This document shows, in pieces, positions 1 to 9,792 of a stretch of 57,680 nucleotides of DNA. The notes beneath the pieces were generated by a model that was given only the letters and a program-made list of their open reading frames with translations, did no database searches and was not told the origin of the DNA. Location of the stretch: positions 1-57,680 of the forward strand of contig NZ_JABASU010000020.1 of the NCBI RefSeq assembly GCF_016107555.1, given 5' to 3'. Each line of letters starts with the position of its first letter. Position 1 is the first letter of the stretch. Made by a program: the position numbers and the translations under genes. Source of the stretch: Psychrobacter celer. GTDB taxonomy: Bacteria > Pseudomonadota > Gammaproteobacteria > Pseudomonadales > Moraxellaceae.

Positions 1-83
1 ATAGACAGTATATAGCGTTAGACCATACGCCAGCATGAAAAATGTCCATTACACCCATTTTTTATAAAAGGTTATGAAAGCAG

Positions 84-1040
84 ATGGATAAAAGAGCGAA
101 TATTCAATGGTTCCCTGGGCACATGAACAAAGCCCGTAACGAAATCAAAGAAATCATGCCGCAGATGGACGTGGTCATCGAGGTGATTGACGCCCGTATT
201 CCTTATAGTAGCGAAAACCCCATGGTCGCAGCATTACGCGGCGAAAAACCGGTCATCAAGATATTAAACAAAGCCGATCTCGCCGACCCTGATCTGACCC
301 AAGCATGGATGGCGCACCTTGAGCAGCAAGCGGGCGTCAAAGCCATCGCGTGTGACAATAACAAAGCCGATGACGTCAAGCGCATCATCGCTCTATGCAA
401 AAAAATGGTGCCCAATAAAGTTGGCACCGGTCGCCAAATCAAAGCCATGATCATGGGCATTCCAAACGTTGGCAAATCGACTTTGATCAATACCCTAGCA
501 GGGCGTGCAGTAGCAAAAACTGGCGACGAGCCTGCGGTGACCAAGTCGCAGCAGCTGATCAAACTCGATGATGACATCATGCTCTATGACACCCCTGGTA
601 TGCTCTGGCCAAAGGTCGAAAACGAAAACTCTGGCTATCGACTCGCAGCGACCGGTGGCATTCGCGATACCGCGTTTGACTTCGCCGATGTCGCCAGCTA
701 TACCGCTGAGTATTTGCTGAGCGCTTATCCTGAGCTGCTAAAAACTCGCTATAAAATTGACGAGTTGCCCAAGACCGATTGGGAGTTTTTTGAAATGGCA
801 GGGCGTAACCGAGGATTTATCAAAAAAGGCGGAGTCGTGGATACCTACCGCATGTCTGAGATTTTGATCAATGAGCTGCGTAGTGGCAAGCTTGGACGTA
901 TTACCCTTGAGACTCCAGCGATGATCGAAGCAGAAGAAATCATTGTCGCCGAACAACGTCTAGCGGCAGAAGAAAAAAAGAAAGCCCGCGAAGAAGAAAA
1001 GCGCTTACGTCGTCTAAAGACGCGGAAAAATCGGAAGTAA
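84..1040 (+). CDS. rbgA: Ribosome biogenesis GTPase YlqF/RbgA
   Basis: A 318-residue circularly permuted GTPase: the G4 motif NKAD (residues 62-65) precedes the G1 P-loop GIPNVGKS (125-132) and G3 DTPG (169-172), the order diagnostic of the YlqF/YawG group. Family members bind the immature 50S subunit and help late large-subunit assembly. The N-terminus (IQWFPGHMNKA) is the typical family start. The last ~40 residues are highly charged, rich in Lys, Arg and Glu, and suited to rRNA contact. An AAAGG-like ribosome site lies upstream, and a strong terminator follows 43 bp after the stop, so it looks monocistronic or last in its unit. Identification is secure; the exact ribosomal role is inferred from the family. 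Confidence 0.93.
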   Translation: MDKRANIQWFPGHMNKARNEIKEIMPQMDVVIEVIDARIPYSSENPMVAALRGEKPVIKILNKADLADPDLTQAWMAHLEQQAGVKAIACDNNKADDVKRIIALCKKMVPNKVGTGRQIKAMIMGIPNVGKSTLINTLAGRAVAKTGDEPAVTKSQQLIKLDDDIMLYDTPGMLWPKVENENSGYRLAATGGIRDTAFDFADVASYTAEYLLSAYPELLKTRYKIDELPKTDWEFFEMAGRNRGFIKKGGVVDTYRMSEILINELRSGKLGRITLETPAMIEAEEIIVAEQRLAAEEKKKAREEEKRLRRLKTRKNRK

Positions 1041-1082
1041 GTTCAGCTCAAGGCTTATTACTCAAAAAATAATTGCCTATAT

Positions 1083-1106
1083 AAAAGCCCTGATGGGCTT
1101 TTTTTA
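1083..1106 (+). terminator. Rho-independent terminator of rbgA
   Basis: AAAAGCCC and GGGCTTTT pair around a TGAT loop, followed by a run of T residues. It sits between the rbgA stop and the KAP NTPase and isolates the latter transcriptionally. Confidence 0.85.
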
Positions 1107-1169
1107 TGTCTATATTATCTGTATAACATAAGTATCGTATATCAAAATTATAACTATAGAGAGTGCTTA

Positions 1170-2594
1170 ATGATAGATTACAACCTAATGAAAGAGTTAA
1201 CTTTTTCCAGCAGAGATGAGTTCACACGTAAGCCTATCGCTGAAAAAATTATTAAGTTATTAGACTCAGCTATTGATGTGTCACCACTTATTATTGATGG
1301 TAAATGGGGTACAGGAAAGACAGAGTTTTGTTTTAAACTAAAAAATCTGATTGAGGAGAATAATCCGAATGATTATAAGGTTGGTTATGTAAATGCTTTT
1401 CAAGCTGATCATGCCAATGAGCCGCTCTTAACACTTATAGCAGAGGTGGCTAGTTTTTACGATGAAAAAGACGACAAGCGAAAGAATTTTATAAAAAATG
1501 CAGTCCCTTACCTAAGGCTTATTTCTGGTATAGGTCTCAAAGCAGGATTAGGATTTGCATTCGGTAGATATGCGGCAGATATTCCTGATGCACTGGCAGA
1601 CGGAATGGAAGAAATAAAGGATGGGTCAAAATCTCTTATCGACCAGTCACTTGAGTCTATGATTAAAGATCAAGTAGAAGCGGAAAAGAATTTATCGACA
1701 TTGCGCGATGCTCTATCAGATATTGCTTCCACAAACCCTATCATTTTACTCATTGACGAGCTTGACCGATGTCGTCCAGATTTTGCAGTGATGATGTTAG
1801 AGACCATCAAGCATGTGTTTGATGTAGATAATGTACAAATTATATTAATTACCAATGCTGAGCAGCTTAAAGCCACTATAAAACATAGCTATGGTAGCGA
1901 AACTGACTCACACAGCTATTTATATAAATTTTTTAAATATCAAATTAACCTACCAACGACCATCAAAGATGTTGAAGGCAGGTCTATTGAAAATAACGTC
2001 ACTTATTTCAAGGTGACAGTTCAAGCTAGCAGGGTAATTCCTCAAGATTTTAAAGACAACGAATTTATCTACGATATTTCTAAATTTGTAAAAATTGCCC
2101 ATCTGTCGTTACGAAAGGTAGAGCAAGTTGTTCGCTGTATTGAAACACTTATCATATTTGAAGATAACTCCAAAAGTAAAAATCCAGAGGTAGAGCAGCT
2201 TTTAATAGTATTTTTATCATTTGCATATATAGCCAACAAAAATTTATTTGAGCAAATTCGTGATAGAAATATACAAGTAACGGATATATTAAAATTCAGC
2301 TCTTCTTCCGAAGAGATTTACTTACAAAATGACCAAAGTATTTTAGAAAACTTCCCAACTAAGTTTTTTATCCTTCTAATACTACACGGCCTTTCAAAAG
2401 ATGACTTTATTCACACTACAACCTATGATGGTAACATGGACTATCATATCAGCAGACTAGTAGAACATATATTAAAGGACTTCGACTTCATACAAGAATC
2501 GAATTCTACTTATCATATTGTAAACTCAAGTTACATTTACAAGTACATCGACCATACAATCAATAACCTTCTACTTTTCGATATCGTTAAGTAG
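1170..2594 (+). CDS. KAP family P-loop NTPase
   Basis: A 474-residue protein with Walker A GKWGTGKT (44-51), Walker B IILLIDELDRCRP (191-203) and a following IILITNAEQ segment (about 224-232). This is the KAP NTPase arrangement, in which a membrane-prone stretch is inserted between the Walker motifs; here a weakly hydrophobic stretch lies at about 113-132. KAP proteins are STAND/AAA-like ATPases with patchy distribution. Characterised relatives include the phage-exclusion protein PifA and eukaryotic Kidins220. The gene is visibly more AT-rich than both neighbours, with AT-rich flanks, suggesting recent acquisition. The start is supported by a GAGAG site. Function is unknown; a defence or membrane-signalling role is only an inference. 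No partner gene is adjacent. Confidence 0.82.
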   Translation: MIDYNLMKELTFSSRDEFTRKPIAEKIIKLLDSAIDVSPLIIDGKWGTGKTEFCFKLKNLIEENNPNDYKVGYVNAFQADHANEPLLTLIAEVASFYDEKDDKRKNFIKNAVPYLRLISGIGLKAGLGFAFGRYAADIPDALADGMEEIKDGSKSLIDQSLESMIKDQVEAEKNLSTLRDALSDIASTNPIILLIDELDRCRPDFAVMMLETIKHVFDVDNVQIILITNAEQLKATIKHSYGSETDSHSYLYKFFKYQINLPTTIKDVEGRSIENNVTYFKVTVQASRVIPQDFKDNEFIYDISKFVKIAHLSLRKVEQVVRCIETLIIFEDNSKSKNPEVEQLLIVFLSFAYIANKNLFEQIRDRNIQVTDILKFSSSSEEIYLQNDQSILENFPTKFFILLILHGLSKDDFIHTTTYDGNMDYHISRLVEHILKDFDFIQESNSTYHIVNSSYIYKYIDHTINNLLLFDIVK

Positions 2595-2631
2595 TTATTT
2601 TTATTATATTATTTAATAGCATTGCGCCAAA

Positions 2632-2646
2632 GTTGGGTCGTAGCAA
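2632..2646. repeat. 15-mer shared with the region after rho
   Basis: The sequence GTTGGGTCGTAGCAA occurs here, between the KAP gene and mutY, and again at 13093-13107 after the rho terminator. Flanks differ. It may be a remnant of a dispersed repeat or a chance match. Confidence 0.4.
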
Positions 2647-2699
2647 ATACGTATATCAGGTATAATTGTTTACCTTCAAAAAATCAAATATAAGAGCCT

Positions 2700-3989
2700 A
2701 TGACCCAGCCAACTGCCAACTCTATACCTTCTGAAACCAACTTTAATCACTCTACAACATCTCTAAATTCTTTCGCCCCGCGCCTACTCGATTGGTTTGC
2801 CGAAAACGGTCGCCATGACCTGCCGTGGCAACAGCACCAGACTGACACCCCCAATCCTTATGTCGTTTGGCTATCCGAAGTCATGCTCCAGCAGACACAA
2901 GTCACCACCGTGTTGCCCTACTTCGCGCGTTTTATGGAATCGTTTCCGACCGTGCAAGATTTGGCCGCTGCCGACTGGGATGTGGTCGCCGAGTATTGGG
3001 CGGGGCTTGGCTACTATGCACGCGCGCGTAATTTGCATAAAGGCGCAAAGCAACTGACCGAGATAATTGACGAGACCGGTGATTTTCCGCAGACGCTAGC
3101 GGGCTGGGAAGCCATCTCTGGCGTTGGGCCGTCGACCGCTGGGGCGATTATGGCGATGGGCTTGCACAAGTATGGTGTCATCTGTGATGGCAATGTCAAA
3201 CGCGTCCTTACCCGCTGGGCAGCCATTGACGGCGATATCACTAAATCTGCTACGACGAAAGAGTTATGGGCATTAGCGGAGCGTTTAACACCGACAGAGA
3301 ACTCAGGACTGTTCGCACAAGCCATGATGGATATGGGCGCAACGTTATGTACGCGTAGCAAGCCTGCCTGCTTATTGTGTCCACTACAAGAGGACTGTCT
3401 TGCCCATGCACAGGGGCGCGAAACCGATTATCCTGTCAAAGCGAAAAAGCAGCCCAAACCGAGTAAGTTTAGCGATGCGTTACTGATAGAAAATGAAAAC
3501 GGTGAAATATTGTGGCTACAACGCCCTGATAACGGCATTTGGGGCGGATTGTGGAGCTTACCATTACAGTTTGTGGAGAAAGTTGACGGTAAAGCGAATA
3601 ACAAGGCAACTGGCAAAACTACTGCTAATAAATCAGCAATGAGCGACGATAAGTCATCAAGCTTGGCAAGTGGCGTGCGCAGTCATGAAAAAGTCTATGA
3701 GACAGAATTTACCACTGGTGAGCAGATTATTCATGAGTGGTTAGATAAGCATAATGTGATAGCCGCACCCATTAATCAAACCTTGCTTGATGATGCGCCT
3801 ATCAAGCATTCATTGACGCATTTTCACTGGTATTTGACGCCGCAATCAATCACTTTAGACAATAAGCAAACAACCGCATTGAGCACAGCCTTGCAAGCGG
3901 CAGAGATTAATCTTCATTGGTTGACCGCAGATGATGCGCGGGTAACGCTAGGATTACCGCGGGCGATGGTAAAGATTTTAGAGCGGTAA
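2700..3989 (+). CDS. mutY: A/G-specific adenine glycosylase MutY
   Basis: Removes adenine mispaired with 8-oxoguanine (base excision repair). The 429-residue product has the catalytic Glu60 in WLSEVMLQQTQ, a helix-hairpin-helix (ISGVGPSTAG, about 139-148), catalytic Asp163 in CDGNVKRVL, and the 4Fe-4S ligands Cys217, Cys224, Cys227 and Cys233 in the C-X6-C-X2-C-X5-C spacing. A C-terminal NUDIX-like domain recognises 8-oxoG. It is longer than the ~350 residues of E. coli MutY because of a ~20-residue N-terminal extension and a polar, low-complexity insertion (about residues 298-325, rich in Lys, Asn, Ser and Thr) in the C-terminal domain. The ribosome site is weak, so a slightly downstream start remains possible. 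Confidence 0.95.
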   Translation: MTQPTANSIPSETNFNHSTTSLNSFAPRLLDWFAENGRHDLPWQQHQTDTPNPYVVWLSEVMLQQTQVTTVLPYFARFMESFPTVQDLAAADWDVVAEYWAGLGYYARARNLHKGAKQLTEIIDETGDFPQTLAGWEAISGVGPSTAGAIMAMGLHKYGVICDGNVKRVLTRWAAIDGDITKSATTKELWALAERLTPTENSGLFAQAMMDMGATLCTRSKPACLLCPLQEDCLAHAQGRETDYPVKAKKQPKPSKFSDALLIENENGEILWLQRPDNGIWGGLWSLPLQFVEKVDGKANNKATGKTTANKSAMSDDKSSSLASGVRSHEKVYETEFTTGEQIIHEWLDKHNVIAAPINQTLLDDAPIKHSLTHFHWYLTPQSITLDNKQTTALSTALQAAEINLHWLTADDARVTLGLPRAMVKILER

Positions 3990-4020
3990 GTAAGTGTGGT
4001 CGAACCACTATAAATAAACA

Positions 4021-4096
4021 CAGTGCTACTGGGATGAGTTTTGCGCAGCATCGGGGTACGCAGCACGCAAGGAAAATTTATACCAGTAGCACGCTG
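4021..4096. repeat. Repeat copy D: core form (GCTACTGG ends)
   Basis: Terminal inverted repeat GTGCTACTGG (4023-4032) and CCAGTAGCAC (4083-4092), with an interior matching other copies (GCAAGGAAAATTTATACCAG). It lies between the convergent mutY and tesB genes, 21 bp from the tesB stop. The long outer arms of copies A and B are absent or degraded. As RNA the whole unit would fold into one hairpin. Confidence 0.75.
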
Positions 4097-4117
4097 GCAT
4101 AGCTTGTATTTTTTTAT

Positions 4118-5020
4118 TTAAGATTTGGGCACCCGCAGACGCATCAAGCCTTCTTGCTGCACCGTTGCGACGAGCTTACCATCTTGCCAAAACTGCCCAT
4201 GATTTAGACCTTTTGCATTGGACGTGGTATCACTCCACATGTCATAGAGCAGCCAATCATTCAAATCAAATTCACGGTGGAAGTGCATCGAGTGGTCGAT
4301 ACTGGCCGCTTGTAAGCCACTGGTCATAAAGCTGACCCCATGCGACATCAGCCCTGTACCGACTAAGTAAAAATCAGACGAAAATGCCAGTAGCGCTTGC
4401 TGAATCGCCACCGGCTGATTGCCCAGCTCGCGGATACGCAGCCAGTTGGCTTGTTTTGGCTTCATCGGCTCAGGATGGATAGGATCACGCGGTTTGACAG
4501 GCTTAATCTCGACATGACGACGACGCATAAAACGTGCTTTGAGCGCATCTGGCACTTTGCCGACGTACTCTTCTTTTAAATCTTGCTCGGCAAGCAGGTC
4601 GTCTGGTGGCGGATAGACGGGCATATCTTCTTGATACTCAAGTCCCTCCTCCATCGGCGAAAACGAGGCAATCATCGAAAAAATCACTTGCTCAATAGGC
4701 GCTTTACCGCGTACTTCTTTGTACTGAATCGCGGTCACTTCTCGTGCAGAGAGGCTACGCCCATCGCGTAGACGGCGTACTCGATAAATCACTGGCTGGT
4801 TGATATCACCGCCACGCAAAAAATAGCCGTGCAGTGAATGGCAGGGTTTGTCTTTATCCAGCGTATGGGCAGCTGCCATGATTGCTTGCGCCAAGACTTG
4901 CCCACCAAAGATACGACTGCCCACATAGTCATGGCTTTTCCCCTCAAAGACATCAGGGCTCACTTCAATAAGCGATACGGTAGCAAGCAGCTCATCAATC
5001 AGTTGCGAATAATCAGACAT
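4118..5020 (-). CDS. tesB: Acyl-CoA thioesterase II (TesB)
   Basis: Hydrolyses medium- and long-chain acyl-CoA to free acid and CoA in the cytoplasm; double-hotdog fold. Family landmarks include the N-terminal RIFGGQVLAQA, LHGYFLRGGD, and the C-terminal block SIDHSMHFHREFDLNDWLLYDM followed by GLNHGQFW. The reading frame is open to 5074, but the start at MSDYSQL (5020) fits the family N-terminus; the 18 extra codons upstream look non-native. About 300 residues, close to E. coli TesB (286). It is convergent with mutY, with a repeat copy between the two stops. Confidence 0.92.
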   Translation of the reverse strand: MSDYSQLIDELLATVSLIEVSPDVFEGKSHDYVGSRIFGGQVLAQAIMAAAHTLDKDKPCHSLHGYFLRGGDINQPVIYRVRRLRDGRSLSAREVTAIQYKEVRGKAPIEQVIFSMIASFSPMEEGLEYQEDMPVYPPPDDLLAEQDLKEEYVGKVPDALKARFMRRRHVEIKPVKPRDPIHPEPMKPKQANWLRIRELGNQPVAIQQALLAFSSDFYLVGTGLMSHGVSFMTSGLQAASIDHSMHFHREFDLNDWLLYDMWSDTTSNAKGLNHGQFWQDGKLVATVQQEGLMRLRVPKS

Positions 5021-5411
5021 GACGATAGGTTTCCTTATTTTTATCAAAAACGCGGCGCGGCTGCACCAACCCACCTAATGATAGCCAGATGATATAACGG
5101 CAAACCTGCTGCGTTTGAATGTAAAATAATATGAAATCACTTGCTAAAAATACACAAGAGAGATGTTAGAACAAAATTTTAGCGTAAAAATACAACGATA
5201 GCAGCGCTATACACGTATTTATTATCCACTGAAAGGCTAAACATATTACCCAATATCCCGCGCTTTGACCAGTTATGAGTCGCTTACCCACCAGTCTTGA
5301 CCGCCTTTTTTATCTCATGACAAAATTACCCGCTGATGGCTTACGCACACGCTTGGCTATCACAAGGTTTGAGGCAGAGGTATCTATCGCAGCATCAGTG
5401 CATCAGCCTAA
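5021..5411. other. Intergenic region tesB-rapA
   Basis: About 390 bp between the tesB start and the rapA terminator. It must hold the minus-strand tesB promoter. A plus-strand open frame here runs into rapA antisense and has no family features. No other gene seen. Confidence 0.5.
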
Positions 5412-5443
5412 TAAAAAACGAGATGATCGGCGCATCTCGTTTT
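5412..5443 (-). terminator. Rho-independent terminator of rapA
   Basis: Minus-strand stem ACGAGATG/CATCTCGT with a 7-nt loop followed by six T residues, 17 bp downstream of the rapA stop. Confidence 0.85.
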
Positions 5444-5459
5444 CATTGCTATGCTTCGT

Positions 5460-8348
5460 TTATGGCTTGACCGCTACCAATACGCGGATAGAGTCTGGTA
5501 CCAGCGATAGGTTGCCTAATGCCTGCTCGCCTTGTGCTTTTAGCTGCTCTAAGCGCTCTACTTCTTCTGGACGTACATTGGGGTTGATGGTTTGTAGATG
5601 TTTTAGGCGCTTGATTTCACGCGACCACTGCTGATTGAAACGGGCACTTGCTTGCTCACCGATTTCTGCCAGCTGCTGGCGGGCGATCTCTTCGGCGTCG
5701 TAGTAACGCTGTTCGATCACATCACCGCGCACCTTGATGACTTGGCGGGCGCGGTTTTTGTCCAGTCGCTCGATGTGCGGCATGATCATCTCGCTACTGA
5801 TGCGCGCTGACAGATCACTGCCTTGCTCACTGATAAATACCCGAATGTTTTGCGTGGTAATGGTCGCAGGCAGATTGAGCACTCTTGGCGCGATGGCCTC
5901 GACACGGAAGTTTACCTCGAGCAGCACCATGCCTTGGGGCACGACCGCGCTTTTTAGCATCGCCACCGTGGTATTACCAAAGGTGCTGGTGCTGGCCAAC
6001 TCGTAAATCGCGCGCATCAGCGGATGCTCATGGGTAATAAAGTCGATATCTTCACGCAGCAATGCCTGCCCGCGATCAAAGGTCAAGGTCATCCCATCTT
6101 CATCGCCCAGTGGCAGGCCATCGATGTACTCACTGATCTCAGTACTATCGATAGGAGCGATGACCCACGAGCCATCGCGCTGGATACTATGATCGATATT
6201 GGCAGAGGCAAAAAAGCGCTCCATAAAGTGTGGCAGCAGATTGTTCTGATCAAAGTCAATCATGGCATCTTTGATACGCCCAGCGACACGTGGACGGCAC
6301 GAGTTGTACTCCAGCAGACGGTCACGGCCAGCTTGTAGCTGCGCTTCTAGCCCTAGGCGGGTTTTTTTCGCTTCGGTGATGATGTCTTGTAGCATGGCAC
6401 GGTTGTCGGGCGTATCAGCACTCTCTAGCACAGGCTTTAGCGTTTGGATGTATTGCTCTTGCACACTTTGGGCAGTCGGTGATATCTGACTAAACATATT
6501 GAGCGCTTTGTCATACCAATGATATAAACGCTCCTGCGCGGTGCCCTGCACATAAGGGACGTGAAGCATGATCTGCTGTGTCTGACCGATACGATCTAAG
6601 CGGCCTATGCGCTGCTCTAGCGTGTCTGGATTGGCAGGTAAGTCCCACAGTATCAGCTGGCTTGCAAACTGGAAGTTACGGCCTTCTGAACCAATCTCTG
6701 AGCAAAGCAATATCTGCGCGCCCTCGGAATCAGCAAAAAACGCCGCCGCTTGGTCACGCTCAAGCAGTGTCATCTGCTCGGTAAAGATAGCAGTCTTAAT
6801 GCCTGCATGTAAGCGCAGTACCGCCTCAAGACTCTCAACCGTCGCCCCACTACGAGCGATCAATAGCACTTTTTCATGCTTTAGCTCACCGCGCAAGATA
6901 TCAATCAACCAAGACACACGTGGGTCATCTTCTAGCCAGCCACCATCGGGCTGGTTTTCTTCGCCCCACAGCTGCTCACGCAGTTTGCCCGTGGTTTGGT
7001 AGCTATCAACCCATGCGTCAGGCAGGGGCAGTGGATATGGCTGATGGCTTCGTCCATAAAACCCTTTGACACTCTCACGAGTATTGCGAAATAAGATACG
7101 GCCGGTACCATGACGGTCCAGTAGCTCGTTAAGGGCATAAGTACGCAAGCGTTCATCGTCATTGATTGCGCCCAGCTCATCCATACTAATGTCTAATAAA
7201 TGGCTCAAAGCTGCGATTTGCCCATCACTCAGCGGCTTGTCTTCTATCAACACGCCAGCGACGGCAGCGGTTTCGGCAAAGGCTTCTTGCCCATCAATAA
7301 ACTCATCCAAATCATCAAAGCGATCAGGATCTAGCAGGCGCAAACGCGCAAAATGGCTTTGCGCGCCGAGCTGCTCAGGCGTTGCGGTCAGTAGCATCAC
7401 CCCAGGCGTCTCTTCAGCAAAGTCAGCAATCAAATCGTATTTGTCATTGCCGCCATGCTCTTCATCCCAGTGCAAATGGTGCGCTTCGTCGACGACCAAT
7501 AGATCAAAGCCCGCTTCCATCGCCTGATCGTACAAATCAGGATGATCAAGCAACAAATCCATACCCGCGATGATACATTGCTCGGTGGCAAAGACGTTTT
7601 GTTCAGGATCATGCTCTTTGATCGCGGCAGTACGTACCAAATCAAACAACGCAAAATTTAGGTTAAAGCGGCGACGCAGCTCGATCATCCATTGGTATTG
7701 CAGACTGTCTGGTACCAAGATAAGTACGCGCTCAGCCTTTCCTGTGATTAGCTGCTGATGAATGATTAAGCCCGCTTCGATGGTTTTACCCAGACCCACT
7801 TCATCGGCCAAAAGCACACGCGGCGCGATACGCTTGCCGACCTCGTGAGCGATATACAGCTGATGCTCGATAATATCGACACGCGCGCCCATTAGGCCTT
7901 TGAGCGGATGACCTGCCAGCGCCGACTGCATGCGCAAGATGTCTTGGCGCAACTCGTACCAGTCGCCACGCTCGATGCGACCAGCGAGCAGACGCTCAAG
8001 CGGCTTGGCAAGCGTGATATTGGCCGCGAGTCGGGTTTCCATGATACCGCGCTCATGCTCATCGACGCTGTACTTGAGCACACCCATCACCTCGTCTACC
8101 GCATTGACCGTATAGCCGTTGCCATCTTGGTCATAAATGCTATCGCCCGCCTTAAATACCACGCGCGACAGTGGCGCTGAGTTTTTGGCATAAACACGCG
8201 TCTCCTCGCTTTGCGGAAACAAGATGTGCACACAGCGATCATCCACATCGATGACCACACCCAAGCCAAGCTCAGACTCTGTATCAGATAAATAACGTTG
8301 GCCAACGGCGAATTCAGTACTGTGCAGTGAAGCGATAGAGGTAGTCAT
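5460..8348 (-). CDS. rapA: RNA polymerase-associated ATPase RapA
   Basis: SWI2/SNF2-family translocase that recycles RNA polymerase after transcription. The 962-residue protein matches the family length (E. coli 968). N-terminal Tudor-like domains (about 15-110) precede helicase lobe 1 with ADEVGLGKT (181-189) and DEAH (287-290). Helicase lobe 2 contains LLCSEIGSEGRNFQFA and QRIGRLDRIGQ, the SNF2 motifs V and VI. A long C-terminal region follows, as expected. It has its own terminator and is divergent from the dehydrogenase gene across 311 bp. Confidence 0.96.
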   Translation of the reverse strand: MTTSIASLHSTEFAVGQRYLSDTESELGLGVVIDVDDRCVHILFPQSEETRVYAKNSAPLSRVVFKAGDSIYDQDGNGYTVNAVDEVMGVLKYSVDEHERGIMETRLAANITLAKPLERLLAGRIERGDWYELRQDILRMQSALAGHPLKGLMGARVDIIEHQLYIAHEVGKRIAPRVLLADEVGLGKTIEAGLIIHQQLITGKAERVLILVPDSLQYQWMIELRRRFNLNFALFDLVRTAAIKEHDPEQNVFATEQCIIAGMDLLLDHPDLYDQAMEAGFDLLVVDEAHHLHWDEEHGGNDKYDLIADFAEETPGVMLLTATPEQLGAQSHFARLRLLDPDRFDDLDEFIDGQEAFAETAAVAGVLIEDKPLSDGQIAALSHLLDISMDELGAINDDERLRTYALNELLDRHGTGRILFRNTRESVKGFYGRSHQPYPLPLPDAWVDSYQTTGKLREQLWGEENQPDGGWLEDDPRVSWLIDILRGELKHEKVLLIARSGATVESLEAVLRLHAGIKTAIFTEQMTLLERDQAAAFFADSEGAQILLCSEIGSEGRNFQFASQLILWDLPANPDTLEQRIGRLDRIGQTQQIMLHVPYVQGTAQERLYHWYDKALNMFSQISPTAQSVQEQYIQTLKPVLESADTPDNRAMLQDIITEAKKTRLGLEAQLQAGRDRLLEYNSCRPRVAGRIKDAMIDFDQNNLLPHFMERFFASANIDHSIQRDGSWVIAPIDSTEISEYIDGLPLGDEDGMTLTFDRGQALLREDIDFITHEHPLMRAIYELASTSTFGNTTVAMLKSAVVPQGMVLLEVNFRVEAIAPRVLNLPATITTQNIRVFISEQGSDLSARISSEMIMPHIERLDKNRARQVIKVRGDVIEQRYYDAEEIARQQLAEIGEQASARFNQQWSREIKRLKHLQTINPNVRPEEVERLEQLKAQGEQALGNLSLVPDSIRVLVAVKP

Positions 8349-8659
8349 AAGGCGATGTCTTTTTTGTACTCAGGTAATAAGAAATAAAATAGATAGCAAT
8401 GGCCGCTAATGGTGGCTGTGCATAGGGGAACACCCATTTAGTCGACAGCTAAGGTAGACCATTATATAACGTTAGCGGCTAGATGAGTGCGCTTAGTTGA
8501 CTTTTCAAGTAGACAATTGTGACAGCGCTTGGGTTTCTCAGGTTTTTATGGTTTGGTTTTTGACTAAACCCACCGACGTGCTACATTAAGCCTCACCCCC
8601 ATAAAACCTTAAAACCATAGAAAAAATCAATACAACAATCAATTCATCAGGGAGTCACT
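8349..8659. promoter_or_regulatory. Divergent intergenic region rapA / hydroxyacid dehydrogenase
   Basis: 311 bp between two divergent starts, so it must contain promoters for both. I see no clean -35/-10 pair. A GGGAG ribosome site precedes the dehydrogenase ATG at 8660. No gene seen. Confidence 0.5.
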
Positions 8660-9610
8660 ATGCGAGCGGTTTTTTTAGACAAGGGTACTTTTTCGGACGG
8701 TATCGATTTGCCAGCCCCAGCTGGGATTACAGATTACATGACTTATCATGACACGCCAAAAGACAACCACGTCATCCTTGAGCGCTGCCGTGACGCCGAT
8801 ATCATCATCACCAATAAAGTCCAAATAGACGCCGAGGTGATCGGTCAACTGCCCACCCTCAAGCTGATTCAGCTGACTGCCACAGGGATGAACAACGTCG
8901 ATCAAGACGCTTGTGACAGACATCATGTCACCCTTTATAACGTCGCAGGTTATGCGGTCAAAAGCGTGCCTGAGCATACCTTTATGCTGATGCTTAATGC
9001 CATGCGCGCAGGCATTCATTATCATCAAAAAGTCGCCGATGGTACATGGCGCGACAATGGCAATTTTTGCTTGCTCGACATACCGCTGATCGACTTAGAA
9101 GACAAGACGCTTGGCATCGTCGGCGTCGGTACCATCGGCAAGCGCGTCACCGAGATTGCACGCGCCTTTGGCATGACGGTGTTATGGGCGGAGCATCAAG
9201 GGCGTGCGCCGCGCAGTGCAGACTATACTGCCTTTGATGACGTACTGGCGCAGTCAGATGTATTGAGCTTACATTGCCCACTGACCGCACAAACCCAGCA
9301 TCTTATCAATAAGGACACCTTTGCCAAAATGACCAAGCAGCCCTTATTGGTCAACGTTGCGCGCGGCGGCATCGTCGATAGTCAAGCATTAGCAACTGCC
9401 ATCCATAACGAGCAAATCATCGGCTACGCCAGCGACGTGTTTGAGCAAGAGCCGATCATGGCAGATGACCCGCTACTCAGCCTCAGCGAGCATCCACGGG
9501 TGATATTTAGCCCGCACAATGCTTGGGGCAGCAAAAGCGCGCAACAGACCTTATGGCAGATATTAACTAAGCAGGTGAGCGACTTTATCGAGCACTGTCA
9601 TCAACCCTAA
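8660..9610 (+). CDS. D-2-hydroxyacid dehydrogenase (glycerate dehydrogenase-like)
   Basis: NAD(P)-dependent oxidoreductase of the D-isomer 2-hydroxyacid family, 316 residues. The Rossmann motif is GVGTIG (155-160). The catalytic triad is visible as Arg235 (NVARGGIVD), Glu264 (FEQEP) and His286 (SPHNAWGS). The NAWGS ending and overall shape resemble HprA-type glycerate/hydroxypyruvate reductases, but the substrate cannot be fixed from sequence. A good GGGAG ribosome site supports the start. It appears monocistronic. Confidence 0.9.
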   Translation: MRAVFLDKGTFSDGIDLPAPAGITDYMTYHDTPKDNHVILERCRDADIIITNKVQIDAEVIGQLPTLKLIQLTATGMNNVDQDACDRHHVTLYNVAGYAVKSVPEHTFMLMLNAMRAGIHYHQKVADGTWRDNGNFCLLDIPLIDLEDKTLGIVGVGTIGKRVTEIARAFGMTVLWAEHQGRAPRSADYTAFDDVLAQSDVLSLHCPLTAQTQHLINKDTFAKMTKQPLLVNVARGGIVDSQALATAIHNEQIIGYASDVFEQEPIMADDPLLSLSEHPRVIFSPHNAWGSKSAQQTLWQILTKQVSDFIEHCHQP

Positions 9611-9792
9611 ATAAAGCTGGCAGGCAAGATACTAGGGCGCGGCGTCATTTTAAAGTAGGTAAAAAATGCGGACATGCCCTAACCGCAAAACCGTAGCCAG
9701 TCGTACTTTATGTTGCGATACTTAAGCATGATGCGATCACTGATATCGTTATTGCTCATATGGTTAAGTCATCATCTGGTTCAGTGGCCAGA

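Noticed and set aside
5275..5634. Plus-strand open frame running into rapA
   Set aside because: It crosses the rapA terminator and the antisense end of rapA; no family features.
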